This document shows, one piece after another, positions 34,334 through 43,079 of a DNA stretch of 64,000 nt. The DNA comes from Paenibacillus wynnii. Lineage in GTDB: Bacteria; Bacillota; Bacilli; Paenibacillales; Paenibacillaceae. A program made the translations under genes and the position numbers. Positions within the stretch are counted from its first letter, which is position 1. Each line of letters begins with the position of its first letter. The notes under the pieces were generated by a model. That model was not told the DNA's origin. It made no database searches and saw only the letters and a list, made by a program, of their open reading frames with translations. Location of the stretch: contig NZ_JAUSTK010000004.1 of the NCBI RefSeq assembly GCF_030812855.1, positions 124,001 through 188,000 of the forward strand, read 5' to 3'.

Positions 34334-35014
34334 TTATTTACCTATGAATTCTTGAACCCAGTAATTATTATCAAATCCTACGCCAATATAGTTAAAATCA
34401 ACGCTGAGGATATTCTTGCGGTGACCCGGGCTATTCATCCAAGCCGTCATTACTTCTTGCGGAGTTTTTTGCCCCATAGCAATATTCTCGCCCGCTGCTC
34501 TATAAGTAATTCCGAAGGTACCCATCATATCAAATGGAGATCCATAAGTAGGGGAGGTATGAGAGAAATATTGGTTCGTACGCATATCCGTCGCTTTAGT
34601 GGCCGCCAATTTATTTAAGCTGTCCAATCCGGTAACCGGTTTTAGTCCGGCAGCAGTTCGCTCTTTATTGACTAAGACTACTACCTGTTGAGTATAAGTT
34701 AATTTTGGAGCTGCTACAGCCGTTGTTGGTGTGCTCTTGGGAGCTTGTGTAACAACTGGAGTAGTTTTTGTCGGAGCTACTGGTGCTACTGGAGCCTTCT
34801 GCTCTGTTACAACAGGAGTATTAACCACTACAGTAGGGGCAGATTGGCTATAATAAGTTTGAAAATATTTCAGTATTTGCTCGTAACGAGTGTTAGTCAG
34901 GTCAATAGGGCTGCTTGTAGCCGCACTAGCTTGTGAGGGTAAAGAAATACTAACTGCCATAACTGTTGCAAGGCTACCGCCTATTAATAATGCTTTTAGG
35001 TTTTTGTTCTTCAT
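34334..35014 (-). CDS. Secreted CAP-domain (SCP-like) protein, YkwD type
   Basis: A 226-residue exported protein. The Sec signal peptide (residues 1-31) ends SQASA-A. A Thr/Pro/Val-rich linker (residues 60-105) follows, then a CAP domain: VVLVNKERTAAGLKPV, LNKLAATKATDMRTNQYFSHTSP with the conserved His, ITYRAAGENIAMG with Glu, and AWMNSPGHRKNILS with the second His, ending FNYIGVGFD. This is the short bacterial CAP form. AAGGAG precedes ATG. Role outside the cell unknown; in spore formers such proteins are often cell-wall or spore-associated. Confidence 0.92.
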   Translation of the reverse strand: MKNKNLKALLIGGSLATVMAVSISLPSQASAATSSPIDLTNTRYEQILKYFQTYYSQSAPTVVVNTPVVTEQKAPVAPVAPTKTTPVVTQAPKSTPTTAVAAPKLTYTQQVVVLVNKERTAAGLKPVTGLDSLNKLAATKATDMRTNQYFSHTSPTYGSPFDMMGTFGITYRAAGENIAMGQKTPQEVMTAWMNSPGHRKNILSVDFNYIGVGFDNNYWVQEFIGK

Positions 35015-35210
35015 TTTGTCATCTCCTTAAGTCTGGATGCTATTCTCTAAGCTGTTTAGATACATGGCGGAAAAGATTACAAATATGTAACTTTTCTCGT
35101 CCTCAGTCATTGTATCACAATTTATTGAGTTGTGCGGTGTTATTTTCTGTAAATTATAGGCTAAAAAGGCTTGTCCATTGTCGAAGTAAAAGATTGGAAT
35201 TTGAGCATTG

Positions 35211-35232
35211 CCGCCCCCGTAGGGAGCGGCCT
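35211..35232. repeat. GC-rich stem-loop upstream of the CAP gene
   Basis: CCGC.CCC and GGG.GCGG around GTA form a compact stem in the gap between the WG-repeat gene and the CAP gene. There is no T-run, so it is not a simple terminator. Confidence 0.4.
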
Positions 35233-35290
35233 AGAAATCAATTTAGATTACGCTTCACTACTACATTTATCGGCGTTACTTATCCTAATT

Positions 35291-37249
35291 TTAATGATAG
35301 GATTGCCAAAAATCCCCTTCTGTTGAGATTAACCCCATTATTTCAGCATAAGGAATCCTGAATGTGGGAAATCCAGCAACGTAGGGCGCAATATCATAAG
35401 GGGCGAAATATAGATAAAGTGCCTGTTCATCCACATAAAATGGCTGATTCGCAGTTATTCCTTTATATGAACCGGGGAATACGTAAGAATACTGCGGATC
35501 GTTCGCGATTTGTTTACCCACAATTTCGCTAAGTTTCTCCACATATTTACTTCCCGGTTTAAATAAGTCACGCAACTCATAGAATTTTCCACTCCGTAAA
35601 TTGATGTGTACATACTCTCTGGTAGGCATACCATGTGCAGCCCCGAAGGGGAACTTGTAACCATTTAACTCAAGCACCAATAAATTTTTACGGAAAAAGG
35701 CTACTGAAAAGTCCCCAGTATAGCTGAATTCCTTCGAAGCCCCACCGATCCCTGCACCTTCTGCTAGTGAAAGCTTCCGCAGCCTATTATTAACTTCTCT
35801 AGAGACCTCTACATTGGCGATTCCCTCAACGATCGGATAATAGACTAAATAGTCCGCATTCGGTTTGTATTTTTTCTCTAAGACCGAATATGGGGGTCTC
35901 AGAGGGATTACCGTATTTTGCTTCCATATTTGCTTGCCCATGCGATTATAATAGGCTGTTCGCTGATCTACATCGGCCCTAATTAAGTTCCCACTGAAGG
36001 AAAGTGTTCCGGACCCCGGAATGACGGGTGGCTGAGCTGCTCTATTGCCGCTTCTATCAATAAAGTATGTCTCCTTCGCATCATGTACTGACGCTACCCC
36101 CCTATCGTAGTTGTTGACGGCTAGCAGCGGCTGATTACTTAAAATCTGTCCTGACTCCGCATCAGCAATGGCGTAGCGGGAACCGCGATAAGGTTGATCC
36201 GGGTAGATAGGTGTGCCAAGTGCCACCCTGCCTTCTCCAAGCTGCTGGACCTCGTAATACCTTGCGGGGATAATCCTTTTTCCCTGTTTATCGATCAATC
36301 CGTATGCATTACCATAATTCTCAGCTGTATTTATAACAGCTCGCCCCTCAGAAAAAGGAAGGGCAGATGTGAACTGTGGTTGTATAGCAATGGTTCCGTC
36401 GATCTGGAGGTAACCGTATTTACCATTTTCCGTCTCCTGGAAAGGAAGCAGACCCTCACTAAGACTTCCTACATAGGGATGATTATAGGTATGCAGTTTG
36501 CGCCCCTCAGTATCAATCAAAGCGAATTCACCGCTGCTAATCTTAACCACGGCCGTCCCTTCCTTAAAATCGCCGGCATCCTCATACTCAGCAGGTATGG
36601 CCTCTTTTCCATGACGATCCAGATAACCATAAAGAATTTTCCCACCCTCTAATCCTGTATAAAATAGTGCCCGCCCTTCCTGCAATGAGTTCAAAAAATC
36701 ATAGCGTTTCGAGGTAACGGTTTTGCCCTTTTCATCTATCAAAAAATATCCCTTTTCATCTGAGACTACTGCGCGGCCTTCAGAGAATGGACCGATAAAC
36801 GAATAAATGGGCTTTACTTTCTCCCGCCCCATGTTGTCGATGAGTCCACTATGTCCTTTCAATTGCACGATCGCTAGCCCATTCTCCTGAAATTCCTCCG
36901 CATATTCAAACCGCGGTTCAATCACAGTCTTACCGTCATCATTTATATAACCCCACAGCATTCCTTCCTTAAGCTTAAAGGGGGCCGGGTGCAGCGTTGT
37001 CACCCGTAAATCATTTTCGTCCCCCTGATCAACCAGAGAGAGCGCCTCCCACGGTCTGGAAGAGTAATCAACACGGTATAATCCTGGTTCGGCAGGAATC
37101 GTTACAAATTGTTCTTCCTCCCCGCGGATAAAGCTTTGCTGCTGGTCCAACCAAGCTTTCCAGCTCATTCCGTCCCATTTCCATACTTCTACATGAAGCA
37201 GGTGGTCTCCCTGCCCGCTGTCCAAGCCGTTTAACCTCATCCGTATCAT
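35291..37249 (-). CDS. WG-repeat protein with RsiV-like (DUF3298) C-terminus
   Basis: A 652-residue protein. After an N-terminal beta region, residues 100-420 hold about eight WG repeats (units like GLIDNMGREKVKPIY, YGYLDRHGKEAIPAEY, FALIDTEGRKLHTY, YGLIDKQGKRIIPARYY). The last 200 residues look like the DUF4163/DUF3298 pair of RsiV-like proteins (FPFGAAHGMPTREYVHINL, FYVDEQALYLYFAPYDIAPY). No signal peptide is seen. The frame opens at 37324, but GGGGGAG lies 8 nt before the ATG at 37249 (MIRMRLNG), which is chosen. That ribosome site can pair with an upstream CGCTCCCCC, suggesting translational control. Function unknown. Confidence 0.82.
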   Translation of the reverse strand: MIRMRLNGLDSGQGDHLLHVEVWKWDGMSWKAWLDQQQSFIRGEEEQFVTIPAEPGLYRVDYSSRPWEALSLVDQGDENDLRVTTLHPAPFKLKEGMLWGYINDDGKTVIEPRFEYAEEFQENGLAIVQLKGHSGLIDNMGREKVKPIYSFIGPFSEGRAVVSDEKGYFLIDEKGKTVTSKRYDFLNSLQEGRALFYTGLEGGKILYGYLDRHGKEAIPAEYEDAGDFKEGTAVVKISSGEFALIDTEGRKLHTYNHPYVGSLSEGLLPFQETENGKYGYLQIDGTIAIQPQFTSALPFSEGRAVINTAENYGNAYGLIDKQGKRIIPARYYEVQQLGEGRVALGTPIYPDQPYRGSRYAIADAESGQILSNQPLLAVNNYDRGVASVHDAKETYFIDRSGNRAAQPPVIPGSGTLSFSGNLIRADVDQRTAYYNRMGKQIWKQNTVIPLRPPYSVLEKKYKPNADYLVYYPIVEGIANVEVSREVNNRLRKLSLAEGAGIGGASKEFSYTGDFSVAFFRKNLLVLELNGYKFPFGAAHGMPTREYVHINLRSGKFYELRDLFKPGSKYVEKLSEIVGKQIANDPQYSYVFPGSYKGITANQPFYVDEQALYLYFAPYDIAPYVAGFPTFRIPYAEIMGLISTEGDFWQSYH

Positions 37250-37255
37250 TTCATT

Positions 37256-37300
37256 CGCTCCCCCTGCACAAGGCATTTGCCTATAGAATATGGGGGAGCG
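37256..37300 (-). promoter_or_regulatory. 5'-UTR hairpin able to mask the WG-gene ribosome site
   Basis: In the minus-strand transcript CGCTCCCCC (37300-37292) is complementary to GGGGGAGCG (37264-37256), a 9-bp GC-rich stem. The second arm contains the Shine-Dalgarno sequence and ends 6 nt before the ATG. An inner AGGC/GCCT stem could extend it. Confidence 0.55.
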
Positions 37301-37369
37301 GGTGTTTATGTGTCTTATTGTCACACATGAAGTTGAGGCTGGGGAGTGGGATGTGATGGCTGGCGGTCC

Positions 37370-37545
37370 CTGCTCGGACGATTGCTCTCGGACGGCCGCT
37401 ACACGAACGGAAGGTTGCTACAATCGCTGTTGTATCCAAATTTCTGGATTGGAACCGCAGCGCGGTTGAAATTTGGATACAAAGGCGAACGCTGACGCTT
37501 CTCCGCAATCCTTCCGTTCTCTCCGCTGCTATCAGCGGTAACCCA
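37370..37545 (-). repeat. Dispersed double-hairpin element, copy C (short type)
   Basis: TTGTATCCAAATTTC (37430-37444) and GAAATTTGGATACAA (37468-37482) form a perfect 15-bp stem, extended inside by AACCGC/GCGGTT, one of the best-preserved copies. The flank ACAAAGGCGAACGCTGACGCT is like copy B. Confidence 0.85.
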
Positions 37546-37586
37546 ACTACCACCCCCAACACCAACTTCAACATCTGTGAAAGAAA

Positions 37587-37618
37587 GACAAAAAACACCC
37601 TACTTGGAGTGGGTGTTT
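37587..37618 (-). terminator. Minus-strand terminator upstream of the WG-gene region
   Basis: AAACACCC pairs with GGGTGTTT; on the minus strand the stem is followed by TTTTTTG. With the stem at 37762-37795 it stops transcription coming from mglC. Confidence 0.7.
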
Positions 37619-37672
37619 AAATAGACGAAGTTTCAGCCAGCTTGAAACTTCAGGATGCAGCTCGCGGCTCGC

Positions 37673-37726
37673 GGTCTGGGTTCTGGGTTCCGGGTTTTGG
37701 GGTCTGGGGTCTGGGGTCTGGGGTGT
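37673..37726 (+). other. G-rich tract with G-quadruplex potential
   Basis: The plus strand carries at least seven runs of three or four G separated by 3-4 nt loops (CTGGGTTCTGGGTTCCGGG, then repeated TCTGGGG units at 7-bp period). This satisfies the G3+N1-7 quadruplex pattern many times over. Confidence 0.75.
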
Positions 37727-37761
37727 TATTTCGGAGCGAAGCAATCGATATAAAACATGCC

Positions 37762-37795
37762 AAAAAGCGTTTGCTGTGTATCGCAAACGCTTTTT
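37762..37795. terminator. Bidirectional terminator, perfect 13-bp stem
   Basis: AAAAAGCGTTTGC and GCAAACGCTTTTT around TGTGTATC. The A/T runs on both sides allow termination in both directions; it probably ends the mgl operon. Confidence 0.85.
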
Positions 37796-37829
37796 GGACT
37801 GCCACCTGCTTAGGCGAGGTGATGAGAAG

Positions 37830-38015
37830 TAACGAAGGGGAATATTGAAGCTGGAGAAACGTTAGTGGTCGCCCGAAAGCTTTTCGTAGAAAAGCTCGCT
37901 TCGTAAGCATAAGCTGTTCTCGGATTTCTACCGCGAACAGCGGTTTAAATCAGGAAATCCGAGAACAACAGCGATCGTAAGCTCAATATTCACCGCAGTT
38001 ACGGCTCAATCACCG
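37830..38015 (+). repeat. Dispersed double-hairpin element, copy D (long type)
   Basis: Hairpin 1: AGCTTTTC GTA GAAAAGCT (37878-37896). Hairpin 2: GTTCTCGGATTTC (37916-37928) with GAAATCCGAGAAC (37954-37966), inner ACCGC/GCGGT. It abuts the mglC stop. Confidence 0.85.
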
Positions 38016-38022
38016 AGCCCCC

Positions 38023-39030
38023 TTATTTCTTCGATGAATATTTACGCATATCGAAGGCAACTGCAGCGATGATGATCAAACCTTTGATAATCAACTGATA
38101 GTACGGGCTGATGCCGATAAAGGTCAAACCATAGTTGATCAGGGTGAAGATGATAACACCGACCAGAACGCCCGGTACAGTACCGATACCGCCAGTTGTG
38201 GATACACCGCCGACTACGCAGGCTGCGATCGCATCAAGTTCATACATGTTACCATAATTGTTTGTTGCTCCGCCTGTTCTAGCAGCTTCAAGCACACCAG
38301 CCAGACCATACAAAGCACCGGCAATAGCGTAGATGTAGACCAGGTTCTTGGAAACGTCGATACCGGATACTTTAGCAGCTTGCATGTTACCGCCGATAGC
38401 GTACATGTTCTTGCCAAGCTTTGTTTTGTTAAACAATACCCAGACAAAGGCGGCCACTACCAAGGCTATAATTACGATATACGGAATGGAATACTGACCG
38501 CTGCCAATAAATCCGGAACCGATTTTAGTGAAGTCAGGACGCAGACCGCCGATAGGTTGCGATTGGTTCGGGTCCATATCGAAGTACAGGGAGTTAACAC
38601 CGTACACGATAACCATGGTACCCAGTGTTGCGATAAACGGTGGAACATTCAGCTTGGATACAATCAGTCCGTTCACGAGACCGCATAGCAAACCTGCAAT
38701 GATCGCAATAACAATTGGAAGAAGTACATTTACTTGCGGCAGGTCCGGGAAGAAACGACGGGAATAATCCGGAATTTGCAGCATGGAAGCGGAGATAACC
38801 GCCGTGAAACCTACTACCCGACCTGCAGACAAGTCTGTACCAGCCGTGATGAGGATAAAAGCAACACCAAGTGCGATAATGATCCGCGTGGACGATTGAA
38901 TCATAATGTCACGCAAAGTGTTTACAGAGATAAAAGCGGGTTCATACAAGGCAATACCAGCGATAAGCAGTACCAATACGATGTAGATAGCGTTTTGTGT
39001 TATAAAGGATTGAGCTTTTTTAACGTTCAT
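38023..39030 (-). CDS. mglC: Galactose/methyl-galactoside-type ABC permease
   Basis: A 335-residue CUT2-family permease with eight to ten TM helices. The diagnostic parts are ITAGTDLSAGRVVGFTAVIS near residue 60, NGLIVSKLNVPPFIATLGTM, and the C-terminal VVGGVSTTGGIGTVPGVLVG. GGAGG precedes ATG. It is the last gene of the mglB-mglA-mglC operon, and a dispersed repeat element follows it directly. MglC-like rather than RbsC-like is suggested by the ordering and the MglB-like binding protein; ribose or xylose remain possible. Confidence 0.88.
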   Translation of the reverse strand: MNVKKAQSFITQNAIYIVLVLLIAGIALYEPAFISVNTLRDIMIQSSTRIIIALGVAFILITAGTDLSAGRVVGFTAVISASMLQIPDYSRRFFPDLPQVNVLLPIVIAIIAGLLCGLVNGLIVSKLNVPPFIATLGTMVIVYGVNSLYFDMDPNQSQPIGGLRPDFTKIGSGFIGSGQYSIPYIVIIALVVAAFVWVLFNKTKLGKNMYAIGGNMQAAKVSGIDVSKNLVYIYAIAGALYGLAGVLEAARTGGATNNYGNMYELDAIAACVVGGVSTTGGIGTVPGVLVGVIIFTLINYGLTFIGISPYYQLIIKGLIIIAAVAFDMRKYSSKK

Positions 39031-39049
39031 TAGTAGTGTTCCTCCTTAA

Positions 39050-39125
39050 AGTTACGCGATGCGTAGCTCTCTTCGTAAGCATAACCAGTTTTGCTGCGCA
39101 AAACCGTCTTCGAAAAGCATACTCT
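39050..39125 (-). repeat. Stem-loop in the mglA-mglC gap, distantly like the dispersed element
   Basis: GTTTTGC and GCAAAAC form a stem around one or two bases, flanked by CTTCGTAAGCATAA and its near-inverse CTTCGAAAAGCAT. The CTTCGTAAGCATAA string is shared with copies D-F. It may adjust mglC expression. Confidence 0.45.
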
Positions 39126-39136
39126 TTCGTCCTATC

Positions 39137-40648
39137 CTAGTGCTGTGCAGCGAGTCGCATAACTTCGGTTTCCGTAGCCTGCGCGCCTTCTAATATACCT
39201 GTCAATTTTCCTTCTGACATGACCATAACGCGATCAGACATTCCGAGCAATTCCGGCATTTCAGAGGAAATCATTATGATACTCTTGCCTTGTTTTGCCA
39301 AGTCGGCAATGATGGTATAAATCTCAAATTTAGCTCCAACATCGATACCGCGCGTTGGCTCATCAAGAAGAAGAATTTCAGGCTCTGTAAGCAACCATCT
39401 GGCTAGCAGCACCTTTTGCTGATTACCACCAGACAAGTTCATGATTTGCGTTTTGGTTGTAGGTGTTTTGGTACGCAATTTTTCAATCATTCTATCCACT
39501 TCTTCTTTTTTCTTCTTACCATCAAGCAGAAGGTACGGTTTCTGATAACGGTCAAGGTTTGCGATCGCACCATTCTCATGTACGGACAATACCGGGAAAA
39601 TACCGGTTACACGCCGCTCTTCGGTAAGCAATGCTAAACCATGCTTCTTTGCATCTTTTGGAGAATTGATTTTAACTTGTTTTCCAGCGATGGAGATCGT
39701 ACCTGACTTAATCGCACGCAGACCGAACAGTGCTTCAATAACTTCTGTACGCTGAGCGCCTACAAGACCACCAATACCGAGAATTTCACCGCGTCTCAAA
39801 TCGAAAGACACGTCTTTGAAGGATCTTGGTTCCGGTGAGGTTAACCCTTCAACCTTCATGTAGACTTCACTTGGTACATTAAAGCGTTCCGGGAAACGAT
39901 TCGTTAAATCCCGCCCAACCATTTTGGAAATAATAAGGTCGGTAGTCATCTCTGCTGCAGGCCAAGTACCAATTTTTTTACCATCACGCATGATGGTAAC
40001 ATCGTCAGAAATTTCAAGAATCTCTTCCATCTTGTGAGATATATAAATAATGGCTACGCCTCTTTTTTGGAGATCACGGATAATCCGGAATAGATGCTCC
40101 ACTTCTACGCTTGTCAGGGATGATGTTGGTTCGTCCATTACAATAACGCGAGAATTAAAAGAGACTGCTTTCGCGATTTCAATGGATTGGATTTTGGATA
40201 CGGACAGCTTGCCCACCAAAGTTTCGGGATTCAGATCGATATCCAAATCTTTAAAAAGGTTTTCCGTATCAGCATACATTTTTTTGTGATCAATAAACTG
40301 AAGCGGCCCGATTCCCTTGGTCGGAAAACGTCCTAACCAGATATTTTCCATAACACTGCGGAAAGGTACTGGATGCAGTTCTTGGTGAATCATTGAGATT
40401 CCGCTTTTCAGTGCATCATTGGAGTTATTAATAGAAGCTTTCTCGCCGTCCAAGAATATTTCACCGGCATCCGGTGAATAAATTCCGAAGAGACATTTCA
40501 TTAGTGTTGATTTTCCAGCACCATTCTCGCCCATAAGAGCATGAACAGAGCCCGGTTTAACCTGCAAGCTTACACCATCTAGTGCTTTAACGCCGGGAAA
40601 CTCTTTCGTGATGTTTTTCATTTCCAGCAAAAACTCGCTTTGAGCCAT
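39137..40648 (-). CDS. mglA: Sugar ABC transporter ATPase (double NBD), MglA type
   Basis: A 503-residue protein of two fused nucleotide-binding domains, as in CUT2 importers. First Walker A GENGAGKSTLMK, signature LSVSKIQSIEIAKA and Walker B VIVMDEPTSSL; second half with the degenerate P-loop GGLVGAQRTEV, signature LSGGNQQKVLLARWL and LLLDEPTRGIDVGAKFEIY. The long frame adds 36 basic residues upstream, but AGGGGG lies just before the ATG at 40648 (MAQSEFLLEMKN), the usual MglA start. A strong hairpin sits between mglB and mglA. Confidence 0.92.
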   Translation of the reverse strand: MAQSEFLLEMKNITKEFPGVKALDGVSLQVKPGSVHALMGENGAGKSTLMKCLFGIYSPDAGEIFLDGEKASINNSNDALKSGISMIHQELHPVPFRSVMENIWLGRFPTKGIGPLQFIDHKKMYADTENLFKDLDIDLNPETLVGKLSVSKIQSIEIAKAVSFNSRVIVMDEPTSSLTSVEVEHLFRIIRDLQKRGVAIIYISHKMEEILEISDDVTIMRDGKKIGTWPAAEMTTDLIISKMVGRDLTNRFPERFNVPSEVYMKVEGLTSPEPRSFKDVSFDLRRGEILGIGGLVGAQRTEVIEALFGLRAIKSGTISIAGKQVKINSPKDAKKHGLALLTEERRVTGIFPVLSVHENGAIANLDRYQKPYLLLDGKKKKEEVDRMIEKLRTKTPTTKTQIMNLSGGNQQKVLLARWLLTEPEILLLDEPTRGIDVGAKFEIYTIIADLAKQGKSIIMISSEMPELLGMSDRVMVMSEGKLTGILEGAQATETEVMRLAAQH

Positions 40649-40729
40649 TTTCTTACGCCCCCTAAGTTTTTTTCTTTTTTTTATGAGAGGCACAGCGGTT
40701 CTATCCTGTTCCCTACCCGAAAGGAATGT

Positions 40730-40751
40730 TAGGGAGCGATAGCGCTCCCTA
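40730..40751 (-). promoter_or_regulatory. Intercistronic hairpin between mglB and mglA
   Basis: TAGGGAGCG and CGCTCCCTA form a perfect 9-bp stem around ATAG, 24 nt after the mglB stop region. There is no T-run. Such stems after binding-protein genes often protect the upstream message from 3' decay and so raise the binding protein above the other subunits. Confidence 0.55.
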
Positions 40752-40774
40752 TGCATACCCTTATTTAAGAATTA

Positions 40775-41857
40775 TTATTTAGCTTCAGCAACGTTTTCTT
40801 TAGTAATCTTTTTGTAGGAGATCCATACATATTGATTGTCAGTAACGTCAAAGCCTACGTTGTCTTTAGTTGGTGTTTCGCCTTTTGCAAGCAAAGCGGC
40901 AACTGTGATAGCAGCTTTACCTTGGTTGTTGGCATCGTTCAGCACAGTACCAAGCATAGTTCCATCTTGCAATGCTTGAACAGCAGGAGCAGTTGCATCA
41001 ACACCTACTACAGGCATGAATTTGTCGCCTGTGAAGTATCCAGCAGCTTTCAAAGCTTCGATAGCTCCTAGAGCCATGTCATCGTTGTTAGCAAGTACAG
41101 CTTCGATTTTGTCTCCGTTGGAACCCAAGAATGCAGCCATTTTTTCTTGACCTTTAACGCGATCCCACATTGCAGTATCTTCAGCTAATTTTTCAACTTT
41201 GATTCCAGCATCTTCGATAGCTTGGATGGAGTAAGTTGTACGAAGCTCAGCATCTTGGTGTCCTGGCTCGCCTTTAAGCATTACGTATTGAAGTACTCCG
41301 TCTTTGTTCTTGTCAGCTTCTGGGTGTGCTTTCCAGTAGTCAACAATCAGTTGGCCGGACATTGTACCGGACTCTTCTGCTTTAGCGCCTACATAGTAAA
41401 CTTTGTCCCATTTCTTCATATCTTCAGGAAGCGGTTCGCGGTTCAGGAATACAACCGGAATGCTTGCTGCTTTTGCTTTGTCGATGATAACGCCGGCAGC
41501 TGTACGGTCAACCGGGTTGATCAACATACCGTTATATTTTTTAGTAACGAACAAGTCAACCTTGTCATTTTGTGTTGGTTGGGAGTTTTGGCTATCCACG
41601 ATGTCTACTTCAGCGATACCTTCAGCAGAAGTTTGGATTGCGTTACGAACACCAGTCATGAAAGTGTCGTCAAATTTGTAAATTGCTACGCCAACTTTTG
41701 GAGTTTTAGCTGCATCGGCAGCAGGAGCAGCAGTTGCTTCTGCAGCATTACCAGCATTGTTACCTGTGTTAGCTTCTTTGTTGTTGTTGCCGCCACAGCC
41801 TGCAAGAGCAGCACCCAGCAAAGCACTAGCGAGTAATACGGAAGTGATTTTTTTCAT
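40775..41857 (-). CDS. mglB: Galactose/glucose-binding lipoprotein, MglB type
   Basis: A 360-residue lipoprotein. The signal peptide ends LLGAALAGC, followed by an Asn/Ala/Glu-rich linker (22-50) and a type I periplasmic-binding fold: KVGVAIYKFDDTFMTGVRNAIQ, VDLFVTKKYNGMLINPVDRTAAG, VVFLNREP, AVLANNDDMALGAIEAL and PVVGVDATAPAVQALQDG. The NREP, NDDMA and GVDAT segments are typical of glucose/galactose-binding MglB. GGAGG lies upstream. Likely the high-level receptor of the mglBAC importer; the exact hexose is inferred. Confidence 0.9.
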   Translation of the reverse strand: MKKITSVLLASALLGAALAGCGGNNNKEANTGNNAGNAAEATAAPAADAAKTPKVGVAIYKFDDTFMTGVRNAIQTSAEGIAEVDIVDSQNSQPTQNDKVDLFVTKKYNGMLINPVDRTAAGVIIDKAKAASIPVVFLNREPLPEDMKKWDKVYYVGAKAEESGTMSGQLIVDYWKAHPEADKNKDGVLQYVMLKGEPGHQDAELRTTYSIQAIEDAGIKVEKLAEDTAMWDRVKGQEKMAAFLGSNGDKIEAVLANNDDMALGAIEALKAAGYFTGDKFMPVVGVDATAPAVQALQDGTMLGTVLNDANNQGKAAITVAALLAKGETPTKDNVGFDVTDNQYVWISYKKITKENVAEAK

Positions 41858-42053
41858 TATTCATTGACCTCCATTTTATATTTCTTTTTTGTTATCCCGT
41901 GTTGTCCCGGGTACATCCTTATTATGCAACACCTGAAAACGGTTGCGAATATAAAATACTACTCTGTTTTATGAAAATTCTAATGTACTGCCCAGACTCT
42001 TATAACAATACTCATAAAGTTATAAAAATCCTCCTTTCATTAGGGGAATTAGG

Positions 42054-43079
42054 TTATCTGACGAACGGAAACAACAGCTTCTGATTTTCCGGCCACAACA
42101 TATTTTCTAGATCAATGAGCTTTGTACCCGTATCCACCCGATCTGGTACATCTAGACCCTCAGTTACCTCTACTGCATGCTTCACAGCCAAATATCCATT
42201 ACTAAATGGGTTTTGGATCACCGCAGCTTGGACAGTCCCGTCCTGCAGCAGTTCCATCATGGCCGGAGAGCTATCAAATGCAACCATCTTTATATTATCC
42301 AATTCTGAGTTTTGTATTACTTTAGCTGCTCCCTGAGATGCAATTTCGTTCAACGTTGCTATACCGCGTAAATTCGGATGCTTGATCAGCATCAGTCTTG
42401 TAAGGTCCTCGGCGTCCTTTATCTCTGAGTTGGTGTAAGAGATCTGAACGACATGCACATCAGGGTATCTGGCTGCGTAATTCAAAAAACCCTTCTCCCG
42501 TTCATCCGCATCCCGGGCCCCTATATCCATGGAACTAGAGGATTCACCTTCCTCGTGTGAAGAAGAATTCGTAAAATTAATGATCCCGATTTCTCCATAT
42601 CCGTTCAGAAGCTTTATAAGCCTTTCGGCGGATTTTTGTCCGGCTTCATAACTATTTGCTCCCACGTAGGTTGTAACTCTAGCCGAGCCAACCTCCGCAT
42701 CCACCGAAATCACAGGTATTTTGTAATAAGATGCTTTATCTACAACCTGCGCAAGTCCCATATAGCTGCTGGCAGCCAAAATAATTGCATCGGCTTTTGC
42801 CGTAATAGAGTCCTCTACCATTTGTATCTGATCCATGACGTCGCTTTCAGAATTAGGGGCCTTAAAGGTCAAATTAACATTAAACTCTTTGGCTGCAGCC
42901 TCCGCTCCCTGCTTGACGGTATTCCAATATTCACCTCTGTTCATCTTTACAATCATATGAATATTACGGGTTTCACTGCTTTTTCCAATATAAGTAGGTG
43001 TTGCACTAAAGCAGGATGTGACGGTTACCCATAGGGCAATGCACAGCAGCAGGGTTAAGCCAAACCGAACTTTTTTCAT
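42054..43079 (-). CDS. Periplasmic-binding-fold lipoprotein associated with the YesM/YesN pair
   Basis: A 341-residue lipoprotein (signal peptide ending VTVTSC) with a type I sugar-binding fold: IHMIVKMNRGEYWNTVKQGAEAA, ADAIILAASSYMGLAQVVDKA, PVISVDAEVGSARVTTYVGANSYEAGQ, GIATLNEIASQGAAKVIQ and IKMVAFDSSPAMMELLQDG. It resembles ribose/rhizopine-binding proteins and sensors such as XylFII or TMAO-type TorT. Its ATG overlaps the kinase stop by 4 bp (ATGA), so it is made in step with the kinase and not with the transporter. This suggests a sensory accessory that binds sugar outside and signals to the kinase; not demonstrated. Confidence 0.87.
   Translation of the reverse strand: MKKVRFGLTLLLCIALWVTVTSCFSATPTYIGKSSETRNIHMIVKMNRGEYWNTVKQGAEAAAKEFNVNLTFKAPNSESDVMDQIQMVEDSITAKADAIILAASSYMGLAQVVDKASYYKIPVISVDAEVGSARVTTYVGANSYEAGQKSAERLIKLLNGYGEIGIINFTNSSSHEEGESSSSMDIGARDADEREKGFLNYAARYPDVHVVQISYTNSEIKDAEDLTRLMLIKHPNLRGIATLNEIASQGAAKVIQNSELDNIKMVAFDSSPAMMELLQDGTVQAAVIQNPFSNGYLAVKHAVEVTEGLDVPDRVDTGTKLIDLENMLWPENQKLLFPFVR

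Larger units (their letters stand above)
37250..38022. other. Gene-poor region with hairpins, two repeat copies and a G-rich tract
   Basis: No credible gene. From left to right: 5'-UTR hairpin of the WG gene, repeat copy C, a minus-strand terminator, the G-rich tract, a perfect AAAAAGCGTTTGC terminator stem, repeat copy D, and the end of mglC. Confidence 0.7.

Noticed and set aside
37673..37726. Sequencing or assembly artefact for the G-rich tract
   Set aside because: Flanks are coherent and contain orderly terminators; a natural microsatellite is the simpler reading, though length could be uncertain.
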